Assembly (NCBI RefSeq): GCF_006547045.1
Contig: NZ_CP041242.1
Span: 940,001 to 1,004,000, forward strand
Direction: 5' to 3'
Origin: Lysobacter alkalisoli
GTDB lineage: Bacteria; Pseudomonadota; Gammaproteobacteria; Xanthomonadales; Xanthomonadaceae
Length of the DNA: 64,000 bases
The position numbers and the translations under genes were made by a program. Position 1 is the first letter of the stretch, and every line of letters starts with the position of its first letter. Below the pieces are notes generated by a model. It searched no databases and was not told the origin of the DNA. It worked only from the letters and a program-made list of their open reading frames with translations. Below, piece after piece: positions 27,695 to 36,759 of the stretch.

Positions 27695-29735
27695 CAATCC
27701 TCCTCGTGATGCGGTTTGTACGCCTCGACCAGTTTCTGCTGCACCTGTGCCGGTACCGGCTCGTAGTGGCTGAAGTCCAGTGAGTAACGACCGCGGCCGG
27801 CGGTCACCGATTTCAGCTCCGCCGCATAGCCTTCCAGCTCGGACAGCGGCACCTGGGCCTTGACCACGATCTCGTGGCCCTTGGTCGCGTCGGTACCGTT
27901 GATGCGGGCGCGTTTGGCCGCCAGGCCGCCGCTGATGTCGCCCATGTTCTGCTCGGGCGCGGCGACCTCAAGGTCGACGATCGGTTCGAGGACCTGCGGG
28001 CGCGCCTTGCCGACTGCGTCGAGGAAGGCCTTCTTGCCGGCGGCGACGAAGGCGACCTCCTTGCTGTCGACCGGGTGATGCTTGCCGTCGTAGACGATCA
28101 CCCGGATGTCCTGCATCGGGTAGCCGGCCAGCGCGCCGCCCTGCAGGACCTGGCGCACGCCCTTCTCGACCGCGGGCAGGAACTGGCCCGGGATGGTGCC
28201 GCCCTTGACCTCGTCGACGAATTCGAAGCCGCTGCCACGCGGCAGCGGTTCGATGCGCAGGAACACTTCGCCGAACTGGCCGGCGCCACCGGTCTGCTTC
28301 TTGTGGCGATGGTGGCCCTCGGCCTTGCCGCTGACGGTCTCGCGGTAGGCGATCCGCGGAGGGCGCGATTCGACCTCGACGCCATGACGTTCCTGCAGCC
28401 GCTCCAGGTTGATCCGCAGGTGCAGATCGGACAGGCCGCGGATCACGGTCTCGTTGGTCTCGGTTTCGTGTTCGACGACGAAGCAGGGGTCCTCTTCGGC
28501 CAGCTTGTGCAATGACGCGGCCAGTTTCTGTTCCTGACCCTTGCGCGTCGCCTCGACCGCGAGGCCGAACATCGGTTTGGGGAAATCCAGCGGCGCGAGG
28601 TGGATGTGGTCCTCGTCGTGGCTGTCGTGCAGTATCGCGTCGAAATGCAGCTCGTCGACCTTGGCAACGGCGGCGATGTCGCCGGGAATCGCGCGCTCGA
28701 TCTCGACGTGGTCCTTGCCCTTGAACTTGAACAGATGGCCGACCTTGAAGGGTTTGCGGCCGTCGTCGACGAATAGCTGGGTGTCGCGGCGCACGGTGCC
28801 CTGGTAGACGCGGAACGCGGCCAGTTTGCCGACAAAGGGGTCGTTGATGACCTTGAATACATCGGCGATCACGTGCGCCTTCGGATCGGGTACGGCTTCG
28901 ATGCGTTCGTGTTCAGGGCCTTTCTCGAAGGGGGCGGGTTGGCCTCGGCCGGGTTCGGGAACCAGCGTTCGGCGATGTCGAGCAGTTTTTTCACGCCGAC
29001 GCCGCTGCGCGCCGAGCAGAACATCACCGGCACCAGGTGGCCTTCGCGCAGGCATTGCTCGAAGGCGTCGTGCAGTTCATCGCCGGACAGTCCGTCCTCG
29101 CCGAGGTCGAGATAGTGCTCCATCACCGTCTCGTTGATCTCGACCACCTGGTCGATGATCTTCTGGTGCCAGTCGGCGATCGGGCCAAGGTCACTGTCGC
29201 CTTCCGATGTGCCAAAGCAGTCGACCACCGCTTTGCCGCCATCGGTTGGCAGGTTGAGCGGCAGGCAAACCGGGCCGAAGGCCTCGCGCAGTTCCTCCAG
29301 CACCCGGCCCGGGTCCACACCTTCGTGGTCGATCTTGTTGATGACCACCGCGCGGCAGAGCTGGCGCGATCTGGCGTAATCCATCATCCGACGGGTGCCG
29401 TACTCGACGCCGTGGTCGGCATCGACGACGACCAGTACCGTCTCCACGGCCGCCAGCGCCGAGAGCGCCGGACCGCGGAAATCGGGGTAGCCGGGGGTGT
29501 CGATCAGGTTCAGATGGACGCCGTTGTGGTCGGTGCTGGCGATCGCGGCATCGAGCGAATGGCCGCGCGCCTTTTCCATCGGGTCGAAGTCGGACACCGT
29601 GGTGCCGCGTTCGATGCTGCCTGCCGTCTGAATGGTGCCGCCGGCGTGCAGCAGGGCTTCGAACAGGGTGGTCTTGCCGGCGGCGGGGTGGCCTGCCAGG
29701 GCCACATTGCGGATATCGGCGGTGCTGTAGGACAT
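27694..29735 (-). pseudogene. Elongation factor G paralogue (FusA2-like), frameshifted
   Basis: A second-type EF-G, a translational GTPase. The N-terminal part (ATG 29733-29735, MSYSTADIRNVALAG; GGGAGGGA upstream) has the P-loop GHPAAGKTT, DTPGYPDF and INKIDHEG. The C-terminal part (domains II-V) runs to YKPHHEED at 27694. The two parts are in different frames: FPNPAEANPP is cut off by PSRKALNT, while PFEKGPEHERIEAV continues in the -1 frame. The switch is at a five-C run at about 28930-28938. One base added or lost there would restore a ~680-residue protein. Both parts are otherwise well conserved, so a recent mutation or an assembly indel is more likely than old decay. Programmed frameshifting is not supported, because the site lacks a proper slippery heptamer. 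Confidence 0.85.
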
Positions 29736-29999
29736 GAGGCCGTCCCTCCCAGGATGGTGGAGTGGATGGGCCGTCATGGCTGTCCGCTTCGGTAGCGCTG
29801 TCGTCCGAGGGCGGAGTGGCGCTCGGCGGGCGGTCATGGCGGGGTGCCGGCCGGGCGCGAGCCCGGACCGGGGATGCAAGCCTCGCGCTGTCTGCAATGG
29901 AGGTCAAGCCTGCCGTGGCCGGCCCGCCGGGCGTCGCGGGTCGATAACAAACGAATGGCTATTCTTGAAGGCTGATTCCACCATGACGGAGCAAGGCAG

Positions 30000-30437
30000 A
30001 TGGCATTCAAGCGCTACGCCGATGCGGTCTGGCAGGGCGACCTGCAGGCCGGCAAGGGTTCGATGAGCACCCCGCAGAGTGGCCTGTTCGAGGCCCAGAA
30101 CTATTCCTTCAAGACCCGCTTCGGCGACGAGAAAGGGACCAATCCCGAAGAATTGCTGGCCGCGGCCCATGCAGGCTGCTTCAGCATGGCGCTGTCGGCA
30201 GTGCTCGGAAAGGAGGGCTTCACCCCCGACCGCATCCAGACCCGTGCCGAGGTCGAGATGGAGCCGGGCATGGACCCGGGGCCGACCGTGACCGGCGTGC
30301 ACCTGATCGTCGAGGCCAGCGTGCCCGGAATCAGTGTCGAGCAGTTCCAGCAGATCGCGGAAGGCGCAAAGGCCGGCTGCGTGATTTCGCGTGCGCTGTC
30401 GGTCCCGGTCAGCCTGTCGGCGACGCTGAAGGCCTGA
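30000..30437 (+). CDS. osmC: OsmC family peroxiredoxin
   Basis: A 145-residue OsmC-type thiol peroxidase that reduces organic hydroperoxides. The two catalytic cysteines are in AAAHAGCFSMALSAVLG (about residue 60) and GAKAGCVISRAL (about 126), with the GTNPEELLAAAHA motif typical of OsmC rather than Ohr. A ribosome site (GGAGCAAGG) precedes the ATG. The ~260 bases upstream, back to the EF-G-like gene, hold the promoter region but no gene that I can support. The hydrolase gene follows within six bases. Confidence 0.9.
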   Translation: MAFKRYADAVWQGDLQAGKGSMSTPQSGLFEAQNYSFKTRFGDEKGTNPEELLAAAHAGCFSMALSAVLGKEGFTPDRIQTRAEVEMEPGMDPGPTVTGVHLIVEASVPGISVEQFQQIAEGAKAGCVISRALSVPVSLSATLKA

Positions 30438-30443
30438 CCCCGC

Positions 30444-31141
30444 TTGCTGGGGGAGGCGACCGGCGACTGCCGCCACGCCCTGCTGCTGCACGGCGCCGGC
30501 GGTGGCGGCTGGGAATGGGCGATCTGGCAGCCAGTGTTGGAGGCCGAGGGCATCGCTGTCCACGCTCTCGACCTGATGCCCGTCGCGGCCGGTTTGCAGG
30601 CCACCCGGCTCGATGACTACGTCGTCCAGGCACGGGCTGCGCTGGCGGCTCTGCCGCGGCCACGAGCGGCGATCGGCGCGAGCCTTGGCGGACTGCTGGC
30701 CGTGATCGTTGCCGATGCCGCCGATGCGCTGGTGCTGGTCAACCCGCTGCCGCCGTCTCCATGGGCCGGGCAGTTGCCCAGCCGTGAATGGCCTGACGTG
30801 GTGCCATGGGGCCGCGACGCACGACTGGCCTCGACCCGCCGTGCGTTGCCCGATGCCGATCCGGCCACCACGCTGTTCGCGTTCCGCCGCTGGCGCGACG
30901 AGTCGGGCGCGGTGCTGCGCGAGGCGCATGCTGGCGTGGCGATGGCCGCGCCGGTCTGCCGGACCTTGTGCATCGCTTCGGAGCACGACGAGGACGTGCC
31001 GGCCGGGGTCACGGCCGGGTTGGCCCGGGCCTGGTCGGGCGATTGCATGCATCTGGCCGATGCCAGCCATGTAGGCCCTTGCTCGGCCGTGCCGCGCCGG
31101 CCGTGGCCGGGCGGGTCGCGGGGTGGTTGCGACAGGTCTGA
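30444..31141 (+). CDS. Alpha/beta hydrolase, frameshifted at the C-terminus
   Basis: An alpha/beta-hydrolase-fold enzyme beginning LGEATGDCRHALLLHGAGGG at a TTG codon. The oxyanion-loop HGAGGGGWEW, the nucleophile elbow AIGASLGGLLAV, an acidic residue in EHDEDVPAG and the catalytic-type His in DASHVGP are all present. Right after ASHVGP, near 31074-31080 (GGCCCTT), the reading frame changes: the expected end LLGRAAPAVAGRVAGWLRQV stop (31139-31141) is in the +2 frame. The unshifted frame instead runs to 31259, through unrelated arginine-rich residues and into a structured repeat. I give the ancestral end. The substrate is unknown. It lies six bases after osmC, probably in one transcript. Confidence 0.7.
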
Positions 31142-31194
31142 GGTTCTCCCCCGATCAAGGGAGAAGCGCCGGGTCTGTTGGATGACTGGGCGCT

Positions 31195-31285
31195 GGGGAC
31201 GAAGGCCCTTGGGTGTGAATGTCCCCCGGCGCCGGCCAGGGCCGGCGCCTCCTCCTTGATTTCACACCCAAGGGCCTTCGCCCCC
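31195..31285. repeat. Structured repeat, family C copy 1 (inverted orientation)
   Basis: Outer arms GGGGACGAAGGCCCTTGGG (24 of 25 paired with the right arm ending at 31285) enclose an asymmetric internal loop. Read on the reverse strand it is ATCAAGGAGGAGG on one side and GGGGGACA on the other, around a ten-bp inner stem GGCGCCGGCC/GGCCGGCGCC. Copy 2 at 31353-31456 has the same loops but different stems. Copies 1 and 2 together occupy most of the 480-base gap between the hydrolase and the rhombotarget lipoprotein, where I see no gene. Confidence 0.85.
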
Positions 31286-31352
31286 GGCGTTCGGAGATGA
31301 TCGGTGGTTCCAGAAGCAGAGGACCGGCTTCGCGTTCCAGCGTGGCCGCGCG

Positions 31353-31456
31353 ACCCGACGTGACCTGCCGGCCTTGACGGCGAAATCAAGGAGGAGGCCG
31401 CCGCCACGGGCGGCGGCCGGGGGACATTCGCCGTCAAGGCCGGCAGGTCGCGTCGG
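31353..31456. repeat. Structured repeat, family C copy 2
   Basis: Outer arms of 31 bp (30 paired), starting CCCGACGTGACCTGCCGG, enclose ATCAAGGAGGAGG, an inner stem GGCCGCCGCC/GGCGGCGGCC, and CCGGGGGACA. It is opposite in orientation to copy 1 and 67 bases away. Loop sequences match copy 1 while both stems have changed with pairing kept. The loop contains AAGGAGG, a perfect Shine-Dalgarno core. Confidence 0.85.
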
Positions 31457-31621
31457 GACAGTCAGGTAGCGGCGAGAATCGGTGATCGAACGCAAGCGGC
31501 AGCCGCCACGCCTTCGCTGAAGGCGGGAGCGTGGATGGAACGGCCACACGAGGCCCATCGTGGCATCGGCTATAGTCCCGCCATTCCGGCCTGGCCGGTC
31601 CAGGAAACTCAGGGGGCGAAA

Positions 31622-32536
31622 ATGGAAGATTCGAAAGGCGGAGAGCTGCGCCGTCACAAGGGCTCCCGGTGTCACTGGGGCAAGCGGGTCGTGGCGATGT
31701 TGCTGGGGCTTGCCGCGGTATCGCTGGTCGCCGGGTGTGCCTCGTTCTTTTCCGGAGCGGCACAACGTACCGGCGTATCCAGCAGCGTGGTCGACTACCT
31801 GTACCCGGCTGGCGAGAAGTTCGAGCCGATGCATGAGGAAACCCCGGAGGTCCGGTTGCCTGCCCGGGTGGGGTTGATGTTCGTGCCGTCGTCGCGACAG
31901 CCTGTCGGGCTTACCGGGGCCGACAAGCAATCCTTGCTGGACCAGGTGCGTGACGCATTCAAGAGCCAGCCCTTCATCGAGCGGATCGAGATCGTGCCGG
32001 ACAGTTATCTGCGACCTGGAGGCGGATTCGAAAATCTCGAACAGGTCGCGCGCCTGCACGGAGTCGATATCGTCGCACTGGTGTCCTATGACCAGGTCCT
32101 GCGCACCGAGGAGTCGGCGGCATCGTTCCTGTACTGGACCATCGTCGGCGCCTACACGGTCCCGGCCAACCGCAACCAGGTCAGCACCTTCGTCGATACC
32201 TCGGTGTTCGACGTGGCCACGCGAACCCTGCTGTTGCGCGCGCCGGGACAGGACCAGCAGAAGGCTGCGTCCACCGCGATCCGGGTTGGCGACGTGCAGG
32301 ACCGGCTGGCGCGCGAAAGCTTTCAGTCCGCAGTCACCGACATGGTCGCCAATCTGGATGCATCGATTGCCGATTTCGACCGGCGGGTGCGCGAGGAAGG
32401 TCAGGTGCGGCTGGTGGATCGCCGATCCGGAAGCAGTTGGCATCAACGATCGGGTGGAAAGGGGAGCGTACGGGCGTGGGAGCTGGGCGTTCTGTTGCTG
32501 GGCGCCGCGCTGCTGCTGTTGCGGCGACGCGGGTAA
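31622..32536 (+). CDS. Rhombotarget lipoprotein with GlyGly-CTERM sorting signal
   Basis: A 304-residue lipoprotein paired with the rhombosortase encoded next. After a basic N-terminus comes a hydrophobic stretch and lipobox LVAGC (Cys near residue 38). The body (PARVGLMFVPSSRQPVGL, ARLHGVDIVALVSYDQVL, VSTFVDTSVFDVATRTLLLRAPG) is the rhombotarget family fold of unknown function. The C-terminus is a sorting signal: GGKGSVRAW, a transmembrane segment ELGVLLLGAALLLL, and RRRG. Such a tail is thought to be cut by the cognate intramembrane protease. I start at ATG 31622 with AGGGGGCG upstream; the open frame before it lacks support. Its 3' end overlaps rrtA by 61 bases. Confidence 0.87.
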   Translation: MEDSKGGELRRHKGSRCHWGKRVVAMLLGLAAVSLVAGCASFFSGAAQRTGVSSSVVDYLYPAGEKFEPMHEETPEVRLPARVGLMFVPSSRQPVGLTGADKQSLLDQVRDAFKSQPFIERIEIVPDSYLRPGGGFENLEQVARLHGVDIVALVSYDQVLRTEESAASFLYWTIVGAYTVPANRNQVSTFVDTSVFDVATRTLLLRAPGQDQQKAASTAIRVGDVQDRLARESFQSAVTDMVANLDASIADFDRRVREEGQVRLVDRRSGSSWHQRSGGKGSVRAWELGVLLLGAALLLLRRRG

Positions 32537-33099
32537 CCCTGGCGACCGGTGCGCTGGCACTGGCCGGCCTGCATTGGCCCGCCGTGTTCGACGCGCTGGC
32601 GCTGGACCGGCCAATGCTGGAGGCCGGCCAGCTATGGCGCCTGTGGACTGGTCATCTCGTGCATGTGGATCCGGCCCACGCAGGGCTGAACCTCACAGCG
32701 CTGGTAATGCTGGCGGTCGTGGCTGTCCGTTCCCAGGCCATGGGCCGATTGTTGCTGGCCTCGCTGGTCCTGATGCCGGTGATCAGTATCGGGGTCTTGC
32801 TGCTTCTGCCTGACCTGCAGTGGTATGCCGGCCTGTCCGGCCTGCTGCACGGCTGGCTGGCATGGCTCCTGGTGCAACGCAGGGGGATCGTGGCCGTAGT
32901 CGGGCTGGCCCTGCTCGGCCTGAAGTTGTGGTGGGAGATGTCGTCCGGAGCGGTGGGCGGTACCGGAGTATCGGTGACGACCGAAGCGCACCGTTTGGGT
33001 GCGGCGGGCGGCCTGGTGCTGGCATGGGCCGCGCATGGGTGGCGCGCGGCACGCGGACGAGGGCGCCTTACCAGTCGATCTGTCCGCGCACCACGGTGA
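32476..33099 (+). CDS. rrtA: Rhombosortase (rhomboid family intramembrane protease)
   Basis: A 207-residue rhomboid-type serine protease of the rhombosortase family, which processes GlyGly-CTERM proteins in the inner membrane. Visible features are QLWRLWTGHLVHVDPAHAGLNL (N-terminal HxxxN-like region), the nucleophile loop WYAGLSGLLHGWLAW with G-x-S-G, and the late His in TTEAHRLGAAGGLVLAW. The hydrophobic profile fits six helices. I start at GTG 32476, nine bases after GGGGAG; the frame is open to 32437. Its partner is the overlapping lipoprotein gene. The 3' end overlaps the convergent phzF gene by 32 bases. Confidence 0.88.
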   Translation: MGAGRSVAGRRAAAVAATRVTLATGALALAGLHWPAVFDALALDRPMLEAGQLWRLWTGHLVHVDPAHAGLNLTALVMLAVVAVRSQAMGRLLLASLVLMPVISIGVLLLLPDLQWYAGLSGLLHGWLAWLLVQRRGIVAVVGLALLGLKLWWEMSSGAVGGTGVSVTTEAHRLGAAGGLVLAWAAHGWRAARGRGRLTSRSVRAPR

Positions 33100-33943
33100 C
33101 CACCCGGCCGCCGGACCAGACCTCGCCGTCGGCATCCACGTGCAGGTGCAGGCGGGCGTCGAAACCGACCTCGCGGCCCTGACTGACGACGTAGCGGCCG
33201 TCGCGGCCGGGCAGGGCGTCGTTGTGGGCCAGCCAGGCGGCGAGGGTGGCATTGGCGGCGCCTGAGGCGGCGTCCTCGAAACGGGCGGTGGCGCCGACGA
33301 AGGCGCGGACCACGAGGTCGTAATCGTTGCCGCTGTCGGCACGGGCGAAGCAGCACAGGCCCATGCTGTCGGTCGCGTGGGCCAGCGCCTCGATCGCGTC
33401 CCAGGCCGGTTCGATGGTCCGCAGGGCGGCCTCGTCGGCGATTTCGGCCAGCCACCAGCGGCGGCCGCCGTCCATCAACGCCGGCGGAAGTGCACCCGGA
33501 GACAGGCCGGCGAGGACATCGGCCAGGCGCGGGTCGTTTGCGGACGCCACCTCGACCACCGAGGCTCGCGGCGTGCGTATCGCGATCCGGCGCCCGGGGC
33601 CTTCGCCGTCTATCGCCAGCGGCAGCAGGCCGGCCGCGCCTTCCTGCCACAGCAGGCCGTCGACCGGCGCCACCCGGCCGAGTTCCAGCAGGGCGTGCGC
33701 GGTGCCGACACTCGGATGGCCCGCGAAAGGCACCTCCCGGCGTGGGCTGAACATGCGCACACGGTAGCTGGCGCCGGGTTGTGTCGGCGGAAACACGAAG
33801 GTGGTCTCCGGCAGCCGGGTCCAGCGGGCGATCGCCTGCATGGCGGCATCGTCCAGACCTTCGGCATCGGGAATCACGGCGAGCGGGTTGCCGGCGCCAG
33901 GGCGGTCGGCGAATACATCCATTTGCAGATAACGACGGGTCAT
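33068..33943 (-). CDS. PhzF family epimerase/isomerase
   Basis: A 291-residue member of the PhzF/diaminopimelate-epimerase-like fold. Landmarks are YLQMDVFADRPGAGNPLAVI, the catalytic Glu in RWTRLPETTFV (E near residue 46), MFSPRREVPFAGHPSVGTAHAL, and the C-terminal GAANATLAAWLAHN (a GSATG-like motif, here changed). Family members isomerise small amino-acid-like molecules; only some make phenazines, and no phz genes are seen here. The ATG 33941-33943 starts MTRRYLQMDVF. It is reverse-strand, divergent from lysAC. Confidence 0.85.
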   Translation of the reverse strand: MTRRYLQMDVFADRPGAGNPLAVIPDAEGLDDAAMQAIARWTRLPETTFVFPPTQPGASYRVRMFSPRREVPFAGHPSVGTAHALLELGRVAPVDGLLWQEGAAGLLPLAIDGEGPGRRIAIRTPRASVVEVASANDPRLADVLAGLSPGALPPALMDGGRRWWLAEIADEAALRTIEPAWDAIEALAHATDSMGLCCFARADSGNDYDLVVRAFVGATARFEDAASGAANATLAAWLAHNDALPGRDGRYVVSQGREVGFDARLHLHVDADGEVWSGGRVVTVVRGQIDW

Positions 33944-34163
33944 GAGGAAAACGGGGGAGGTGTGGGGTCGGGGGAGGGGAGTTGCTCTAGAATTGCCGGT
34001 TTGGAGTAGCGGGCTCGGATGCATGGGCGGTATGCCGGCCCCGATGTCCCGAGGGCGGGACATGCGGCCCGCGATTGTCCGGCAGGGCAGGTGATTCTAG
34101 GCGGTGCCGGTGCCTCGTGCCGGTTCCATCTCCCCATATCGACATAACCTCAGAGGCGCAGTG

Positions 34164-36746
34164 GTGGCAGAAGGACAGCGTTGGGTCGTACTCAAGTTCG
34201 GCGGCACCTCGGTGTCCCGTCGCAACCGTTGGGACACCATCGGGACGCTCGCCGCCAAACGCATGGCCGAAGAGCATGCCCGCGTGCTGGTGATCGTGTC
34301 GGCCCTGTCCGGGGTCACCAACGAACTGACCGCGATCTGTGCCGGCGACGATGTCGCGGCGCGCGTCGAGGCGCTGGTCGAGCGCCATCGCATGTTCTGC
34401 GGCGAGCTGGATCTCGATGCCGACGCCGTGCTCGGCGAGCGGATCAGTACCCTGCGTGCGCTGGGCGCCGACCCGCGCGGCACCACACTGGCGCTGGACT
34501 GGCAGGCCGAGGTGCTGGCCCAGGGCGAGTTGATGTCGTCCACGCTTGGCGCGGCCTACCTGCGCTCGCAGGGCCACGATTTCGGCTGGTGCGACGCGCG
34601 CGACTGGCTCGATGCGGTATCGCTGCCCAACGCCAGCGAGTGGTCGCAGCGGCTGTCGGTCAACTGCCAGCGCGAGGCCGATGCCGGTTTCGGCGAACGC
34701 TTCTCGACCCAGCCCAATCCGCTGCTGATCAGCCAGGGCTTCATCGCCCGCCATCGCGATGGCAGCACCGCCGTGCTCGGCCGTGGCGGCTCGGACACCT
34801 CGGCGGCGTACTTCGGTTGCCTGCTCAAGGCCCGGCGGGTCGAGATCTGGACCGACGTGCCGGGCATGTTCAGCGCCAATCCGCGCGAGGTGCCCGACGC
34901 GCGCCTGCTGACCCGCCTCGACTATGCCGAGGCGCAGGAAATCGCCACCACCGGTGCCAAGGTGCTGCATCCGCGTTCGCTCGGCCCGTGCCGGCATGCG
35001 GATGTGCCGATGGCGATCCTCGACACCGAGCGCCCCGATCTGCCCGGTACCCGCATCGATACCTCGGCCGCGACCGTGCCGGGCGTCAAGGCGATCAGCC
35101 GCCGCAACGGCATCGTGCTGGTGTCGATGGAAAGCGTCGGAATGTGGCAGTCGGTCGGCTTTCTCGCCGACATCTTCGAGCGCTTCAAGCGGCACGGTTT
35201 GTCGGTCGACCTGATCGGCTCCTCGGAGACCAACGTCACCGTGTCGCTGGACCCGAGCGAGAACCTGGTCAACACCAACGTGCTGGAAGCGCTGTCGGCC
35301 GACCTGGAGCAGATCTGCCGGGTCAGGGTGATCGTGCCGTGCGCGGCGATCACCCTGGTCGGGCGCGGCATGCGTTCGCTGCTGCACAAGCTGTCGGGTG
35401 TCTGGGCGACTTTCGGCAAGGAGCGGGTGCACCTGATCTCGCAGTCGTCCAACGACCTCAACCTGACCTTCGTGATCGACGAAGCCGATGCCGACGGCAT
35501 GCTGCCGTTCCTGCACGCCGAACTGATCGACAGCGGCGCGATGCCTGTGTACGAGGCGCAGGTGTTCGGCCCGCGCTGGCGCGAGATCCAGGGCCAGCTT
35601 CGGCCGAAACCGACGCCATGGTGGAAGGCCGAACGCGAGCGCCTGCTGCAACTGGCGGAAGGCGGCACGCCACGCTATGTCTACCACCTGCCGACGGTGC
35701 GCGAGCGTGCGCGCCAGTTGACCGCCATCGATGCGATCGATCGCCGCTACTACGCGATCAAGGCCAACTCGCATCCGCAGATCCTCAAGACACTGGTCGC
35801 CGAGGGTTTCGGCCTGGAATGCGTCTCGCTGGGTGAACTGCGCCATGTGTTCGAAGTCCTGCCGAAACTGGACCCCCGTCGGGTACTGTTCACCCCGAGC
35901 TTCGCGCCCCACACCGAGTACGCGGCCGCGTTCGAGCTGGGCGTGACCGTCACCGTCGACAATGTCGAGGCGCTGCGCCGCTGGCCGGAGGTGTTCCGTG
36001 GCCGCAGCATCTGGCTGCGCATCGATCTCGGTTACGGCGATGGCCACCATGAGAAGGTCACCACCGGCGGCAAGGCCTCCAAGTTCGGCCTCGCCGTTGC
36101 CCGCGTGGACGAGTTCGTCGATGCCGCCCGTGACCTGGGGGTGAGCATCGTTGGCCTGCACGCGCACCTGGGCAGTGGCGTGGAGACGCGTGCGCACTGG
36201 CGGCAGATGTACGACGAACTGGCCGGCTTCGCGCGCCGCATCGGCAGCGTGCAGGTGCTGGATATCGGTGGCGGCCTGCCGATTCCCTATGGCCAGGACG
36301 ATGAGCCGTTCGACCTCGGCGACTGGGCCGAAGGCCTGGCCGAGATGAAAGCGGTGCATCCGGCGTTCCAGTTGGTGGTCGAGCCCGGCCGTTTTCTGGT
36401 CGCCGAGTGCGGCGTATTGCTGGCCAGCGCCTCGCAGGTGGTGGAGAAGGATGGCGTGCTGCGCGTCGGCCTGGATACCGGCATGAATGCGCTGATCCGC
36501 CCGGCGCTGTACGACGCCTGGCACGAGATCATCAACCTGCAGCGGCTGGATGAAGCGACCGACGGCGTTTTCGACGTGGTCGGGCCGATCTGCGAATCCA
36601 GCGACGTGTTCGGCCATCGCGTGCGCCTGCCGGCGACCACGGTGCCGGGCGACGCGATGCTGATCGCCGATGCCGGGGCCTACGGCTACACGATGGCCAG
36701 TACCTACAACCTGCGGGCCCTGCCGGTTGAGGACGTGATTGAATGA
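34164..36746 (+). CDS. lysAC: Bifunctional aspartate kinase/diaminopimelate decarboxylase
   Basis: An 860-residue fusion of the first and last enzymes of lysine synthesis. Residues ~1-460 are aspartokinase (VVLKFGGTSVSRRNRW, SALSGVTNEL, TDVPGMFSANPREV, then ACT domains around SVGMWQSVGFLADI and HLISQSSNDLNLTFVI). After a short linker, residues ~480-860 are PLP-dependent decarboxylase (RRYYAIKANSHPQIL with the PLP Lys, GLHAHLGSGVETR, DIGGGLPIPYG, VEPGRFLVAECG, CESSDVFG). The fusion is characteristic of Xanthomonadales. I take GTG 34164 as start, seven bases after AGAGG; another GTG is one codon before, and a weak GTG at 34104. murL follows at 13 bases, so lysine/DAP and cell-wall genes are linked. 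Confidence 0.96.
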   Translation: MAEGQRWVVLKFGGTSVSRRNRWDTIGTLAAKRMAEEHARVLVIVSALSGVTNELTAICAGDDVAARVEALVERHRMFCGELDLDADAVLGERISTLRALGADPRGTTLALDWQAEVLAQGELMSSTLGAAYLRSQGHDFGWCDARDWLDAVSLPNASEWSQRLSVNCQREADAGFGERFSTQPNPLLISQGFIARHRDGSTAVLGRGGSDTSAAYFGCLLKARRVEIWTDVPGMFSANPREVPDARLLTRLDYAEAQEIATTGAKVLHPRSLGPCRHADVPMAILDTERPDLPGTRIDTSAATVPGVKAISRRNGIVLVSMESVGMWQSVGFLADIFERFKRHGLSVDLIGSSETNVTVSLDPSENLVNTNVLEALSADLEQICRVRVIVPCAAITLVGRGMRSLLHKLSGVWATFGKERVHLISQSSNDLNLTFVIDEADADGMLPFLHAELIDSGAMPVYEAQVFGPRWREIQGQLRPKPTPWWKAERERLLQLAEGGTPRYVYHLPTVRERARQLTAIDAIDRRYYAIKANSHPQILKTLVAEGFGLECVSLGELRHVFEVLPKLDPRRVLFTPSFAPHTEYAAAFELGVTVTVDNVEALRRWPEVFRGRSIWLRIDLGYGDGHHEKVTTGGKASKFGLAVARVDEFVDAARDLGVSIVGLHAHLGSGVETRAHWRQMYDELAGFARRIGSVQVLDIGGGLPIPYGQDDEPFDLGDWAEGLAEMKAVHPAFQLVVEPGRFLVAECGVLLASASQVVEKDGVLRVGLDTGMNALIRPALYDAWHEIINLQRLDEATDGVFDVVGPICESSDVFGHRVRLPATTVPGDAMLIADAGAYGYTMASTYNLRALPVEDVIE

Positions 36747-36759
36747 GTGAGTGGATGGA

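Noticed and set aside
28925-28945. Programmed -1 frameshift in the EF-G paralogue
   Set aside because: The site (GCCCCCTT) lacks a proper X-XXY-YYZ heptamer and EF-G families are not known to use frameshifting.
33068-33943. Phenazine biosynthesis locus
   Set aside because: Only a PhzF-family gene is present; such genes are common outside phenazine clusters.
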